From an uncultured Sulfitobacter sp. (GTDB lineage Bacteria; Pseudomonadota; Alphaproteobacteria; Rhodobacterales; Rhodobacteraceae), in NCBI GenBank assembly GCA_947492925.1, contig CANLOQ010000001.1:1054001-1118000 (forward strand): a stretch of 64,000 nt of DNA, written 5' to 3'. Under the pieces are notes generated by a model. That model had not been told where the DNA came from. It did no database searches and saw nothing but the letters and a program-made list of their open reading frames with translations. Each line of letters begins with the position of its first letter. Position 1 is the stretch's first letter. A program made the position numbers and the translations under genes. Below, one piece after another: positions 14,987 through 24,188 of the stretch.

Positions 14987-16351
14987 TCAGGCGGTGGTCA
15001 GCCCGCCAATTTTATCGCGCGCGACACGCCGCACAACAGCCAGCGACACAATCAATCCGGTCGCCACCGCCGTTGCGATGGCAATGCGCACCCCGGCAAG
15101 ACCCCAATCAACGACGGCTGTGAACAGCCAGATAAACAGCACCATGCCGACCCCTTGGCGGTAGATGCCGATCCAAAGCGACCACACTGCTTTTTTCAGT
15201 GCCTGTAACAGAGAGTTGACAGAAAAGAGCACAACATAAATCGGCAGGATCACCGCTTCGACCTTCAGGAACAACGCACCAATGCGGATCACCTCAGGGT
15301 CAGACGAAAACAGGGCGGTGATGGGACCGCCCAGAAACCACAAAAACGGAAAGGCGCAGGCGGTGGCGATCACGCCCCAGACCCAGCAGCGGCGAAAGGC
15401 CTGCCGGACGCGGTCATGATTGCCCGCGCCAAAATTCTGCGCGGCAATGGGCACCAGTGCCACGGTGATGCCAAGCGCGGGCAAGAGGAACAATTGTTCA
15501 ATCCGCAATGAGATGCCGTAGGCGGCCAGTGATTCCTGTCCGTAGGCCTTTAACGCGTATTGCACGATGAAACCGCTGGCAAAGGTGATCAGCATGGTAA
15601 AGCTGACTGGAAAGGCCTGTCCGGCGATCTCAAGAAACTTGGCGGGCCGTGGGATAAATTCAGTGACCCGCAAATCCTGCATGATGGACCGGCCAAAGGC
15701 ACGGTAGAGGATAAACACCGCGACCCCCGATTGGCTGACCACGGTCGCCAGCGCGATACCGTTGAAACCCAGACCGGGGACCACACCGGGTATCCCGTAC
15801 ATGAACAACGGGTTCAGCCCGACATTGAAAAAGAACGCCACAATCAGCGCACGCTGCATCGACACGGTATCGCCACGGGCCTGCAGAATGCCGTTGCCAC
15901 CGTAGGCCAGAATGAACCCCGGCAACGACATCACCAGCCAGTTGAAATACGATAGACCCGCGTCGCGGTAGGCTCCCGGCTCTGATATCAGTGCGATCAG
16001 GGTTGGACCCGTTGCCAGCGCCACCCCAATCAGGATCACGGTCAGGATCACCGCAAAGCTGATGCCTTGTGCGGCCAGATGCCGTGCATCACTCACGTCC
16101 TTGCGACCCTTGGCGTTGCCGACCAGCGCGCTCATCGCGGCACCAATGCCAAAGCCAAACGCCACCAGCACAAAGAACGCCTGAAACCCGATAGACAGAC
16201 CTGCCTGTGCCTGTGTGCCGAAATACCCGGCATAGAATGTGTCGACCACGTTATACAGCGTGCTGAACAGCATCCCGATGGCGGCGGGAATGGCCAGACG
16301 CATGAAATGTTCCCGGATAGGTCCGGTGGTCAGGTCTTCGTTGATTTGCAC
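14987..16351 (-). CDS. MATE-family multidrug/toxin exporter
   Basis: 454 residues with about 12 membrane segments arranged as two related halves, beginning EDLTTGPIREHFMRLAIPAA, the usual MATE opening with a short cytoplasmic N-terminus. The length matches the family. Such transporters export cationic drugs or metabolites using a sodium or proton gradient in the inner membrane; the substrate here is unknown. It is a single gene with the degraded ABC locus downstream and a Rieske fragment upstream. Confidence 0.9.
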   Translation of the reverse strand: MQINEDLTTGPIREHFMRLAIPAAIGMLFSTLYNVVDTFYAGYFGTQAQAGLSIGFQAFFVLVAFGFGIGAAMSALVGNAKGRKDVSDARHLAAQGISFAVILTVILIGVALATGPTLIALISEPGAYRDAGLSYFNWLVMSLPGFILAYGGNGILQARGDTVSMQRALIVAFFFNVGLNPLFMYGIPGVVPGLGFNGIALATVVSQSGVAVFILYRAFGRSIMQDLRVTEFIPRPAKFLEIAGQAFPVSFTMLITFASGFIVQYALKAYGQESLAAYGISLRIEQLFLLPALGITVALVPIAAQNFGAGNHDRVRQAFRRCWVWGVIATACAFPFLWFLGGPITALFSSDPEVIRIGALFLKVEAVILPIYVVLFSVNSLLQALKKAVWSLWIGIYRQGVGMVLFIWLFTAVVDWGLAGVRIAIATAVATGLIVSLAVVRRVARDKIGGLTTA

Positions 16352-16512
16352 GTGGTATCCTGCTTGCAGCGCCTCGGGGCATCAGCGCAGGTCAATTGCA
16401 TGCGGGCAAGGGGTGGTCGCGTGATGACATGTCATCTGACATATGAATGTGATGAATTAAGGTGCCTTGGCCCGTTTACAGATATTCAATTCGGATGCGT
16501 ATGGTTTCCTGA

Positions 16513-16921
16513 ACAGCCTTTATGCACCAGGTGCCCGAACCGACTGGCAGCGAGTGATCATCCCGCCATTGCGCTGAACATGTCGGTCTACACGCCCCCG
16601 GGCACCGGGGGGCCGGGCAAGCCGCCGGTCGACAAGACATATATCAACATTTCCGACAACTTTATGACCCCGATGGATGAACGCAACACGCAGTATATCT
16701 GGTTTCAACACCGCAACACCGATCCGGTGAATGCGGCGATTTCAAAGCAGATGAACGACGGCGCAATCATGGCTTTCAACGAGGACAAGGTGATTTTGGA
16801 GGCCGTGCAAAGGGGTATGGACAAGATGACAACGCCCAACATTGATCTGGGGGCCAAGACGTTCCGCAAGGGGCTGCAACGTCTGATCGATGCTGAAAAC
16901 AAAGCGGCCCGGAGCGGTTAA
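16513..16921 (+). pseudogene. C-terminal remnant of a Rieske oxygenase alpha subunit
   Basis: The readable end (MSVYTPPGTGGPGKP, then DERNTQYIWFQHRN, FNEDKVILEAVQRGMDK and a final TFRKGLQRLIDAE) is the C-terminal part of a vanillate-demethylase-like aromatic ring-hydroxylating oxygenase. The N-terminal Rieske [2Fe-2S] domain (CxH, CxxH) is absent upstream, and the block RTDWQRVIIPP before residue Leu-Asn-Met is in another frame. A frameshift plus loss of the 5' two thirds is the simplest reading. Nothing else is seen in 16352-16512. Confidence 0.7.
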
Positions 16922-16965
16922 GCCCCGGGCCGAATTTCTTTTGGTCCGGTAAAGCGCGCCTGCGC

Positions 16966-17988
16966 CTAGCCTTTCTTCAGAACCTCACGGCCCAACAGCT
17001 CGGCAATCTGCACGGCGTTCAACGCGGCGCCTTTGCGCAGGTTGTCCGACACGCACCACAGGTTCAGACCGTTATCAATCGTGCTGTCCTGACGGATGCG
17101 GCTGATGAAGGTGGCGAAATCACCGACACATTCGATGGGGCTGACGTAGCCGCCGTCCTCGCGCTTGTCGATTACCATGATGCCGGGGGCTTCGCGCAGG
17201 ATGTCGCGCGCTTCGTCCTCGTCCAGATGGTCTTCAAACTCGATGTTGATCGCCTCGGAATGGCCAACAAAGACAGGCACGCGCACACAGGTCGCCGTGA
17301 CCTTGATCGCGGGATCGACGATCTTTTTCGTCTCCGCCACCATCTTCCATTCTTCTTTGGTTGATCCGTCTTCCATGAACACGTCGATGTGCGGGATCAC
17401 GTTAAAGGCGATCTGCTTGGTGAACTTCTTGGGCGGCTTGTCGTCGGTGGGGTTGTACATCGACTTGGTCTGGTCCCACAGCTCATCAATGCCTTCCTTG
17501 CCCGCGCCGGACACGGATTGATAGGTGCTCACCACAACGCGCTTGATCTTGGCGCGGTCGTGCAGGGGCTTGAGCGCCACAACCATCTGCGCGGTGGAGC
17601 AGTTGGGGTTGGCGATGATGTTTTTCTTGGCATAGCCGTGCACGGCCTCGGGGTTCACTTCGGGCACAATCAGCGGGATGTCGGGGTCATAGCGATAGAG
17701 CGAGGAGTTATCGATCACGACGCAGCCCGCGCGGGCCGCAGCAGGCGCGTATTTCTTTGTCGCCTCCGATCCGACAGCAAAAAGCGCCATATCCCAGCCG
17801 GTGAAATCAAACGTATCAAGGTCTTTGCATTTCAGCGTCTTGTCACCAAAGCTGACTTCCGTGCCAAGCGAACGACGGCTGGCCAGTGCCACAACCTCGT
17901 CCGTGGGGAACTGGCGCTCTGCCAGAATGTTCAGCATTTCGCGGCCCACATTGCCAGTGGCGCCTACGATGGCGACGCGATAACCCAT
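16966..17988 (-). CDS. asd: Aspartate-semialdehyde dehydrogenase
   Basis: 340 residues. N-terminal NADP-binding GATGNVGREM (9-18), catalytic Cys130 in NPNCSTAQ, and a conserved substrate region (VSTYQSVSGAGKEGIDEL). It reduces aspartyl phosphate to aspartate semialdehyde for lysine/diaminopimelate, threonine and methionine synthesis in the cytoplasm. The length is typical. It is transcribed away from the DUF3095 gene; the 136-base divergent gap should hold both promoters. Confidence 0.95.
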   Translation of the reverse strand: MGYRVAIVGATGNVGREMLNILAERQFPTDEVVALASRRSLGTEVSFGDKTLKCKDLDTFDFTGWDMALFAVGSEATKKYAPAAARAGCVVIDNSSLYRYDPDIPLIVPEVNPEAVHGYAKKNIIANPNCSTAQMVVALKPLHDRAKIKRVVVSTYQSVSGAGKEGIDELWDQTKSMYNPTDDKPPKKFTKQIAFNVIPHIDVFMEDGSTKEEWKMVAETKKIVDPAIKVTATCVRVPVFVGHSEAINIEFEDHLDEDEARDILREAPGIMVIDKREDGGYVSPIECVGDFATFISRIRQDSTIDNGLNLWCVSDNLRKGAALNAVQIAELLGREVLKKG

Positions 17989-18124
17989 TTGATTTCTCCA
18001 ATATATATGGGGTTGATGGGCGGGCCATACACCGCTTGACGGCTGGTGAAAAGGGTCTGCACGGCGGCGCTGGCGGCGTATCCCCGCCGCGTGCTATGTT
18101 TGTCTCTAGTGTAAGGGGTGTAAT

Positions 18125-19273
18125 GTGACCAAAAGAGATGACTTTTACGATCAGGTGCCGCGGACCAGCGCCTTTGATCAACTGACGCGCGCGGCGGAAT
18201 ACACGCCCCTTCCGCAGGACTGGTATATCGGCACCGCTGATGTGGTCAATTCAACCGGGCTGGTGAACGACGGGCGTTACAAGACCGTGAACATGGCTGG
18301 TGCGGCGGTGATCTCTGCACTGATGAACGCTTTCGAGGGGGCGGCCTTTCCTTTTGTGTTCGGCGGTGACGGGGCCGGGTTTGCCATTCCACCACAGGAT
18401 GCAGATACCGCCCGCGATGCGCTGACGCGTGTGGCGCGCTGGGCCGGGACGGAGTTTGACATCGACATGCGTGTCGCGCTGGTGCCGCTTGCCGACATTC
18501 GCGCGGCGGGTGCGGACGTGCTGGTGGCGCGGTATCAGGTGTCGGACGGGGCGGATTACGCCATGTTTGACGGCGGCGGACTGCACTGGGCGGAACAGCA
18601 GATGAAAGCGGGGGCCTATGCGCTGGTGCCCGCACCGGAGGGCGCTTTGCCTGATCTGACAGGACTGTCGTGCCGCTGGTCACATATGCCCGCGCGCAAC
18701 GGTACGATCCTTTCGGTGCTGGTGGCCCCTGTGCCGGATGCGGATTCCACACAGGTGGCGGCGGTCTATGACCGGGTGATCACACTGGCACAGGCGCTGG
18801 ACCGGGGCGGCCACCCGGCCCCGGCAGAAGGCCCCGGCACGGGCTGGCCGCCCGCCGGTGCGACGCTGGAGGCACATGCCACCAAGGGCGAAGGATCGCT
18901 TGGCGGGGCCCGGGCAAAAGCGCTGTTCGAATCCTTTGTGGCATGGCTATTGATCAAGACGGGGATCAAGCTGGGCGGTTTTGATGCGCGGCGCTATGCC
19001 CGTATCGTCGGTGAGAATGCCGATTTCCGCAAGCTGGATGACGGGCTGAAAATGACACTGGATTGCGACGCAGACACGCAGGCGCAGATTGAGACGGTTC
19101 TGTCCCGGGCGCAGGACGATGGCCTGATCCGTTACGGGCTTGCCACGCAGGACGAGGCGATGATGACCTGTATCGTGCCGTCAATCCTGACCGACGATCA
19201 TGTCCACTTTATCGACGGTGCGGCGGGCGGCTACACGTTGGCGGCTTCGCGTATGAAAGGCCGCTCAGTCTGA
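18125..19273 (+). CDS. DUF3095 family protein (degenerate cyclase-like)
   Basis: 382 residues from GTG 18125, with AGGGG about seven bases before it. The N-terminal half has the cyclase-like pattern GTADVVNSTGLVNDGRYKTVN and FVFGGDGAGFAIP, as in DUF3095 proteins, which are thought to share the class III cyclase fold without confirmed activity. The C-terminal half is a second domain (LGGFDARRYARIVGENADFRKLDDGLKM) typical of the same family. It ends nine bases inside the convergent MFS gene. Confidence 0.8.
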   Translation: MTKRDDFYDQVPRTSAFDQLTRAAEYTPLPQDWYIGTADVVNSTGLVNDGRYKTVNMAGAAVISALMNAFEGAAFPFVFGGDGAGFAIPPQDADTARDALTRVARWAGTEFDIDMRVALVPLADIRAAGADVLVARYQVSDGADYAMFDGGGLHWAEQQMKAGAYALVPAPEGALPDLTGLSCRWSHMPARNGTILSVLVAPVPDADSTQVAAVYDRVITLAQALDRGGHPAPAEGPGTGWPPAGATLEAHATKGEGSLGGARAKALFESFVAWLLIKTGIKLGGFDARRYARIVGENADFRKLDDGLKMTLDCDADTQAQIETVLSRAQDDGLIRYGLATQDEAMMTCIVPSILTDDHVHFIDGAAGGYTLAASRMKGRSV

Positions 19274-20440
19274 AGCGTCTCGGCTGAAGAGATAGGCGGC
19301 ACAGCCTACGGCAAGCGCGACTGAAAACATGACAAAGACCGCGACATAGGGGTCTTGTGGTGCATCCCCCGGCAAGGCCGCGCGATACACCCGGCCCGAG
19401 GCAAACTGCGCCACGCCCACGCCGCCGATGCTGAACAGGTTCAGCAGCGTCACACCACGCCCGATCAGATGTGCGGGCAGAAAGCTGCGCCCGTGGGCCA
19501 TCAGCACCGGATAGCCCGCCCCGAAAAAGCCAATCGCGCACATCAAAACCACACTCAAGGTCAGGCTGGCGGCGGGCAGCACGGCCAGCAGCACACCCGC
19601 GATCAGGGCCATCAGGGATCCGGCCATGATCATCCATTTCCGCGAAGGGCTGACCTTATCGGCAAAACCATACGCCAGCGCGCCCAGCACCATTGCCAGC
19701 CCCATCATCAGGCTGGCTTGTCCGATGGTTACGGTATCGGTGGCGAACACATCCGCCAGATAGGGCCCGATCCACAGACCGCGCACCGCGCCGGCAAAGG
19801 CGTAGCTGGTGCCGATCAGCAGAAAGATGGGCCAAAGCACGCGCAGGCGCAGCAGTTCGGCCAGTGACCCCTTTACGCCATCGGTGATGCGCGGCGGGTC
19901 CTTGACCACGATCAGCGTACCAAGGGCAACAACCGCGGTCATTCCCGCCAGCGACCAGAGCGATGCCCGCCAGCCCATCCATTCGGCGGCCAGAGCCATT
20001 GGATAGGCGGCCACCAGATTGCCCAGACTGCCCAGCCCGACCATCAGCGATGCCAGCACCGCAAAGGTTGCGGGCGGGTATTCGCGCGCGAAAATATAGT
20101 AAGACGCCATCAGCACAGGCGCGCAGCCCACGCCGATCAGCGCCATTGCGATTGTGATGTGCAGTGGGGCCGTCGCCATTGCAAAGACCGCCGCACCGCC
20201 ACCGCCGCCCAGCAGCAAAAGCCAGCCCGCCGTGCGACGCGGGCCGATGCTGTCCAGCGCGGCACCAATGGGGATCTGGCAGGCGGCGAAGGTCAGGAAC
20301 CACAGGCCCGACGCAAACGCCAGATCATCGGGCATCGCGCCGATGTCGCGTTCCAGTATTTCCGACAGCACCGCCAGAAAGGCGCGGAAAAACTGGCTGA
20401 GCACATAGGCCAGCCCCAGCAGAAGGATACCCGCGTTCAT
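19265..20440 (-). CDS. MFS transporter
   Basis: 391 residues from ATG 20440, which follows the stop of the aldolase gene by one base (TAACATG); a longer frame upstream lies inside that gene. About 12 membrane segments are visible, with the MFS-type loop motif DSIGPRRTAGW after segment 2. Coupling to an HpaI-type aldolase suggests uptake of a sugar acid or aromatic breakdown product, but the substrate is not readable from sequence. It overlaps the convergent DUF3095 gene by nine bases at its 3' end. Confidence 0.85.
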   Translation of the reverse strand: MNAGILLLGLAYVLSQFFRAFLAVLSEILERDIGAMPDDLAFASGLWFLTFAACQIPIGAALDSIGPRRTAGWLLLLGGGGGAAVFAMATAPLHITIAMALIGVGCAPVLMASYYIFAREYPPATFAVLASLMVGLGSLGNLVAAYPMALAAEWMGWRASLWSLAGMTAVVALGTLIVVKDPPRITDGVKGSLAELLRLRVLWPIFLLIGTSYAFAGAVRGLWIGPYLADVFATDTVTIGQASLMMGLAMVLGALAYGFADKVSPSRKWMIMAGSLMALIAGVLLAVLPAASLTLSVVLMCAIGFFGAGYPVLMAHGRSFLPAHLIGRGVTLLNLFSIGGVGVAQFASGRVYRAALPGDAPQDPYVAVFVMFSVALAVGCAAYLFSRDASD

Positions 20441-20441
20441 G

Positions 20442-21215
20442 TTACTTGGTGCCTTGCCATTGGGCTGCCAGTGCCCGCGCACCCTTGGCCAGCAGCAGAA
20501 TGTCGGCACCCACGGCCACAAACTGCGCGCCGGCCTTCAGCGCGTCCTGCGTCATGGGATCGTGGGTCGACAGGATACCGGGAGCCTTGCCCGCCGCACG
20601 GATGCGGCGCAGGGCGTCCATGATGGCGGTCTGAACATCGGCGTGCAGCGCGTTGCCCATATGCCCCATATCAGCGGCCAGATCGGCAGGGCCGATGAAC
20701 ACGCCGTCCACACCGTCAACCGCCAGAATATCATCCAGCGCCGCCATCCCTTTGAGGTTCTCTACCTGCACCAGCAAGCAAATCTGTGCGTCCGCAGTGG
20801 TGCCGTAATCCGTGATCTGCCCGAACTTTGCAGCACGGGCCAGCGCATAGCCTACGCCCCGGTCCCCGTGGGGCGGATAGGTGACATCGCGTACCAGTTG
20901 CCGCGCCTGTTCGGCGCTTTCGACCATCGGCACCAGTATCGTCTGTGCGCCTGCATCCAGCATTTGCTTGAGCAGATATGTCTCCCCAACGGGTACGCGC
21001 ACCACCGGGTGGCTGTCCGACGCTTCAAGCACCTGCAACTGCGCGAGGATCGAACGCAGATCGTTCGGCCCGTGTTCGCCGTCAATCACCAGCCAGTCAA
21101 AACCGGCGCTGCCCATGATTTCGGCGCTGAAGGTATCGCCAAGGCCGACCCAGCAGCCGAATTGCGTTTCACCCGCGCTCAGGGCTTTCTTGAAAGGGTT
21201 CGTCGGGGCTGGCAT
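20442..21215 (-). CDS. HpcH/HpaI family aldolase (class II pyruvate aldolase)
   Basis: 257 residues, length typical. Recognisable are FDWLVIDGEHGPND, the metal-binding glutamate region VQVENLKGMAALDDI and GVFIGPADLAADMG, all characteristic of 4-hydroxy-2-oxoheptanedioate/2-keto-3-deoxy aldolases. It splits a 2-oxo-4-hydroxy acid into pyruvate and an aldehyde. Its first 47 bases overlap the preceding gene in another frame and it is coupled to the MFS transporter downstream, so it probably feeds a shared catabolic route. Confidence 0.88.
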   Translation of the reverse strand: MPAPTNPFKKALSAGETQFGCWVGLGDTFSAEIMGSAGFDWLVIDGEHGPNDLRSILAQLQVLEASDSHPVVRVPVGETYLLKQMLDAGAQTILVPMVESAEQARQLVRDVTYPPHGDRGVGYALARAAKFGQITDYGTTADAQICLLVQVENLKGMAALDDILAVDGVDGVFIGPADLAADMGHMGNALHADVQTAIMDALRRIRAAGKAPGILSTHDPMTQDALKAGAQFVAVGADILLLAKGARALAAQWQGTK

Positions 21216-21651
21216 CTGCGGTGTCCTCTGTCCGGGTGTCGGCGCACCCTAGACGCGGATCATCGTCTTTGGCCAGAGGTGGCGTATCCTCATCCGGCGC
21301 AACCGTGCGCAACATGCGGCGCAACCTGTCAAACGAATGGCGTGGCGCGGTGCCCGTGGCGTCAATGGGCTGTGTCGCGCGGGCCATGCCCAAAGCACCG
21401 GGTGCGCGCAGCACCCCATCGCGCAGCATTTGCCCATAAAGGTGTTGCGCGGCATCCGGGCTGAGGTGGAGTTGCCGGGCCAGCATCGCCGGGCTGCACC
21501 GGTTCTGCGCGCGGGCGATCAGCTGCGCCCATGCGTATGTCCCTGCGGGGACAGCGGCGGATTGTGGGGCGGCTGCGGCACTTAGCGTGGTCGGTAACAC
21601 TTTGGTAAGAGGCAAAGCGGCGAGAAGGGCAGTGAATTGGCGTCTGTTCAT
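21169..21651 (-). CDS. Secreted hypothetical protein with Tat/Sec-type signal
   Basis: 160 residues. An N-terminal MNRRQFTALLAALPLTKVL looks like a signal peptide with a twin-arginine-like RRQF, ending near an Ala-rich stretch. The middle holds a helical, winged-helix-like block (SPAMLARQLHLSPDAAQHLYG); the tail is acidic. It overlaps the aldolase gene by 47 bases, an unusually long overlap. No function is assigned. The 253 bases upstream (21652-21904) hold no gene I can support. Confidence 0.65.
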   Translation of the reverse strand: MNRRQFTALLAALPLTKVLPTTLSAAAAPQSAAVPAGTYAWAQLIARAQNRCSPAMLARQLHLSPDAAQHLYGQMLRDGVLRAPGALGMARATQPIDATGTAPRHSFDRLRRMLRTVAPDEDTPPLAKDDDPRLGCADTRTEDTADASPDEPFQESPERG

Positions 21652-21904
21652 GAAGGATATGTGGGGACAGCGTGCGGTGGGTTAACGGGGAAAGATCGGG
21701 ATTGGGTGTCAGAGAGGGCGACCTTAACCTCAGACTTGCACGTGCTGCGTCCTGCTTCAATCTACAGGATCAGTGATAATTATGCTGAGGGTCAAAGGCC
21801 CGATGAGACCGTTTTTGGGTGATCGCTCATTCAGTTAAACCTCCGCCGAAGTTACCTTTTTCTGGACTTTGAATTGTCGGATTGTTTTGGAAGAAAGTCC
21901 GTAA

Positions 21905-22711
21905 GTGACGGAAACAGTTTGGTGGTCAGGCGTGATTGATCGATTCTTCATTGGGGTTCTAGCGGTTCAGCTCCTTACGATTGGTGTCGGTCAGACTGTC
22001 CTTGCCGAACAGCATTCTGAAACATTACCTGTCGACCCCGCCGCTGGACAGATGTTCATAGATAACCTGCAGTTCTCGACCAATATTTCGAGAAACGCAG
22101 AAGGCGGCATGCCCTTTGAGGAAATTCTATTTGATCACCTGAATTACTTTCGAGACCTGGATCATGATGGGGTTCCCGGCATATCAGCGAGAGATGCAGA
22201 CATCATTGTGGGGACCTGGCTTTCGGAGGTGCGCAGCCGCGAGGTCGGCACGATGCTGTCCCGTGATCTTGATGGTGATCAGCAAGTCACCGAAGAAGAG
22301 TTGCGCACGGTTCTATTCGTTAACGCCCGCGCATCGCTGAGAAATCGCAACGTAGGGGTTGAGCCCACGGAAGAGCAAATCGAAGAGCAGCTTTCAAGGA
22401 TTGTTGAAGCAGAGCTGGAATACGATCTTGATGGAAACCGCATTCTGACTGTGGGGGAAGTGTATCAATTCCACGACTCACGTTTTGCAGAATTCAAAGA
22501 ATACCGGGACGTTCGGGAAAGAAGATCACACTTTCCGTCGACCAGTCTGGATACCAATCGCGACGGAACAGTTTCCCAAGGTGAATACGCTGGGTTTGTT
22601 GAGTTGACGCTCTCTACAATTGATGCGGACGGCGACGGGGTCGCCACGCAAGACGAACACAGCAATTTTCTTGCCTTGCTCCAAGACCTGCTCGATGCCA
22701 GAGCCGATTAG
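21905..22711 (+). CDS. Exported protein with five EF-hand motifs
   Basis: 268 residues from GTG 21905. A hydrophobic segment near 11-33 is followed by AEQ, consistent with a signal peptide or membrane anchor. EF-hand loops start near residues 84 (DLDHDGVPGIS), 121 (DLDGDQQVTEEE), 174 (DLDGNRILTVGE), 216 (DTNRDGTVSQGE) and 240 (DADGDGVATQDE). Five regular calcium-binding loops suggest a periplasmic calcium sensor or buffer. It is followed directly by a transposase remnant, and the locus may have been gained by transfer. No operon partner is seen. Confidence 0.75.
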   Translation: MTETVWWSGVIDRFFIGVLAVQLLTIGVGQTVLAEQHSETLPVDPAAGQMFIDNLQFSTNISRNAEGGMPFEEILFDHLNYFRDLDHDGVPGISARDADIIVGTWLSEVRSREVGTMLSRDLDGDQQVTEEELRTVLFVNARASLRNRNVGVEPTEEQIEEQLSRIVEAELEYDLDGNRILTVGEVYQFHDSRFAEFKEYRDVRERRSHFPSTSLDTNRDGTVSQGEYAGFVELTLSTIDADGDGVATQDEHSNFLALLQDLLDARAD

Positions 22712-22713
22712 GG

Positions 22714-23010
22714 TCAGGATTTACAGCCGATAGATGACGTTGCGGTGAGGGTGATTGCACAGAGGAAGCCTTGGCGGCATCGGTCATACCGAGTTGTGGC
22801 CCGCTGCCAGTCTTTCAGTCTGCCAAACATGTTCTCAATCGTCCCGCGCTGCTTTTGGTCCGGGGTGCATGGCCTCATGTCCTTGTCTTGCTGGGCTTCG
22901 CTGAACCAGTCAGCTTCACAACCGATGGCCTGCCCTCCGAGGCTCACCCATTCATAACGAGAGTCTGCGGGTTTGGCTTTTATACTGGTTGCGGTGCGGT
23001 GTGTCCTCAC
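22714..23010 (-). pseudogene. IS5-family transposase remnant (C-terminal part)
   Basis: The frame ends with GTIENMFGRLKDWQRATTRYDRC, the DDE-family segment carrying the catalytic glutamate of IS5-type transposases. Upstream of it, ADWFSEAQQDKDMRPCTPD matches the normal preceding helix, but the residues between Arg and Gly-Thr-Ile-Glu are shortened and the N-terminal two thirds with the two catalytic aspartates are missing. The first 30 residues look unrelated. No terminal inverted repeats could be located. It is a dead fragment. Confidence 0.75.
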
Positions 23011-23072
23011 CCTGGCAGTGGCTGGCGCGCCCCAGCGGAAGGAAGCTGCATCTCGTATAGCCGCCAGCCCCT

Positions 23073-23765
23073 TCAGATCACCTTGATCACGTCCTTATCA
23101 ATCGCCAGCATATAGCCGCGCCGCGCGATGTTTTTGACCAGCAGTTCGCTGACGATCTGGTTGCCCAGCGTGTCGCGCAGGCGTTTGATGCGGGTGGCCC
23201 CCGCCGCTTCGTCACAATCGGCGGCGTTGCGGCCGGAGATGACGCCTTCGATCTCTGATCCGCTCATTACATCGTCGTCCATGCGCGCTTCGGCCAGAAC
23301 GCTCATCGTCTCCATCGCTGCATCGGTCAGTTTGAACCCGAGGTTGTTGAGGTAGACGGTGTTTTCCTCGCGGCTGATCAGCAGAGAGTTCACCTGTATG
23401 CCTGCGCGTTCAATCTGGGCCATGCGGCGGTTGAAAGTGATGAGCATGATCAGGAACACCAGTGCCGCGATCAGCATGGCGGCGGCAAAGACCAGCAGAA
23501 CCGAGATTACCATGCGGTAGCTGGCCAGCGTGTCGGAAAAGGCGGTGCCGGACTGGGCGAGGATTTCGAGCAGCTTGATCTCGGCCCCGCTGGTCAGATC
23601 ATCGTTTTCGACAAAAATCCGTTCGACCTGTGCATTGAACAGCCCAGCGTCCGGCAAGGTCCACAGCAGGACGGCGGCACCGATGATCAGCAAGGCAACG
23701 ATGGCACCGATGCCCACACCGACAAAGCGGCGCATGTCAGAAGCGGAGGTAATTTGGTCCGGCAC
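23073..23765 (-). CDS. Membrane-anchored winged-helix protein, probable regulator
   Basis: 230 residues from GTG 23765, chosen because AAAGGA lies six to seven bases upstream. Two membrane segments (residues about 13-35 and 82-110) flank a periplasmic loop rich in acids; the C-terminal 100 residues form a winged-helix-like domain (LTDAAMETMSVLAEARMDDD, then ATRIKRLRDTLGNQIVSELLV) that would sit in the cytoplasm and may bind DNA. It overlaps the end of the secreted protein gene by 29 bases, so the pair is coupled. A sensor-regulator without phosphorelay is inferred from architecture only. Confidence 0.65.
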   Translation of the reverse strand: MPDQITSASDMRRFVGVGIGAIVALLIIGAAVLLWTLPDAGLFNAQVERIFVENDDLTSGAEIKLLEILAQSGTAFSDTLASYRMVISVLLVFAAAMLIAALVFLIMLITFNRRMAQIERAGIQVNSLLISREENTVYLNNLGFKLTDAAMETMSVLAEARMDDDVMSGSEIEGVISGRNAADCDEAAGATRIKRLRDTLGNQIVSELLVKNIARRGYMLAIDKDVIKVI

Positions 23766-24027
23766 TGTCTTTCCTTTGGTCAAGCCCGTCTTCCCCGAAG
23801 GTGGAGACAATGTTGAGCAGGGTCCAGCCCCCGGCGGCAAGGCGGGGGGCCAGTTCAGCGGCGGCGCTTGCGGCATCACAAGGGCCGTTAATCTGCGCCA
23901 CACCGTAATGCAGGCGCAGCGGATTGTCCTGTTTGGCCTTGTAGTCGGCAAAACACCCCGCTGCCTGTGCGGGCAGGGCAAGGGTAAGGGCCATCGCGGC
24001 GGCCAGAATGGGGGATGCGTGTTTCAT
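23737..24027 (-). CDS. Small secreted hypothetical protein
   Basis: 96 residues from ATG 24027. Residues 1-22 are a Sec signal peptide ending in LPAQAAG. The mature part has two cysteines (in GCFADYKAK and NGPCDAAS) that may form a disulfide. Its end overlaps the start of the membrane winged-helix gene, suggesting that it provides a periplasmic partner for that protein. The family is not named here. Confidence 0.6.
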   Translation of the reverse strand: MKHASPILAAAMALTLALPAQAAGCFADYKAKQDNPLRLHYGVAQINGPCDAASAAAELAPRLAAGGWTLLNIVSTFGEDGLDQRKDSAGPNYLRF

Positions 24028-24188
24028 GCAGCAGTCATGCGGCGCCACGGGCAGATATTCAATAACGCAAGGGGGATGGCGCGGCTGATATCCGATAACA
24101 GGGGGGTGTTATTGCCTGACTTTTGGGTGACGGACCATGCTGACCCATCAAAGCGCGGATCCCCCGCCCTGCCTGAAAAGGATCAGAC

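Noticed and set aside
16067-16921. A long plus-strand frame covering the Rieske remnant.
   Set aside because: Its first half is antisense to the MATE gene; only the last 110 residues resemble a protein family.
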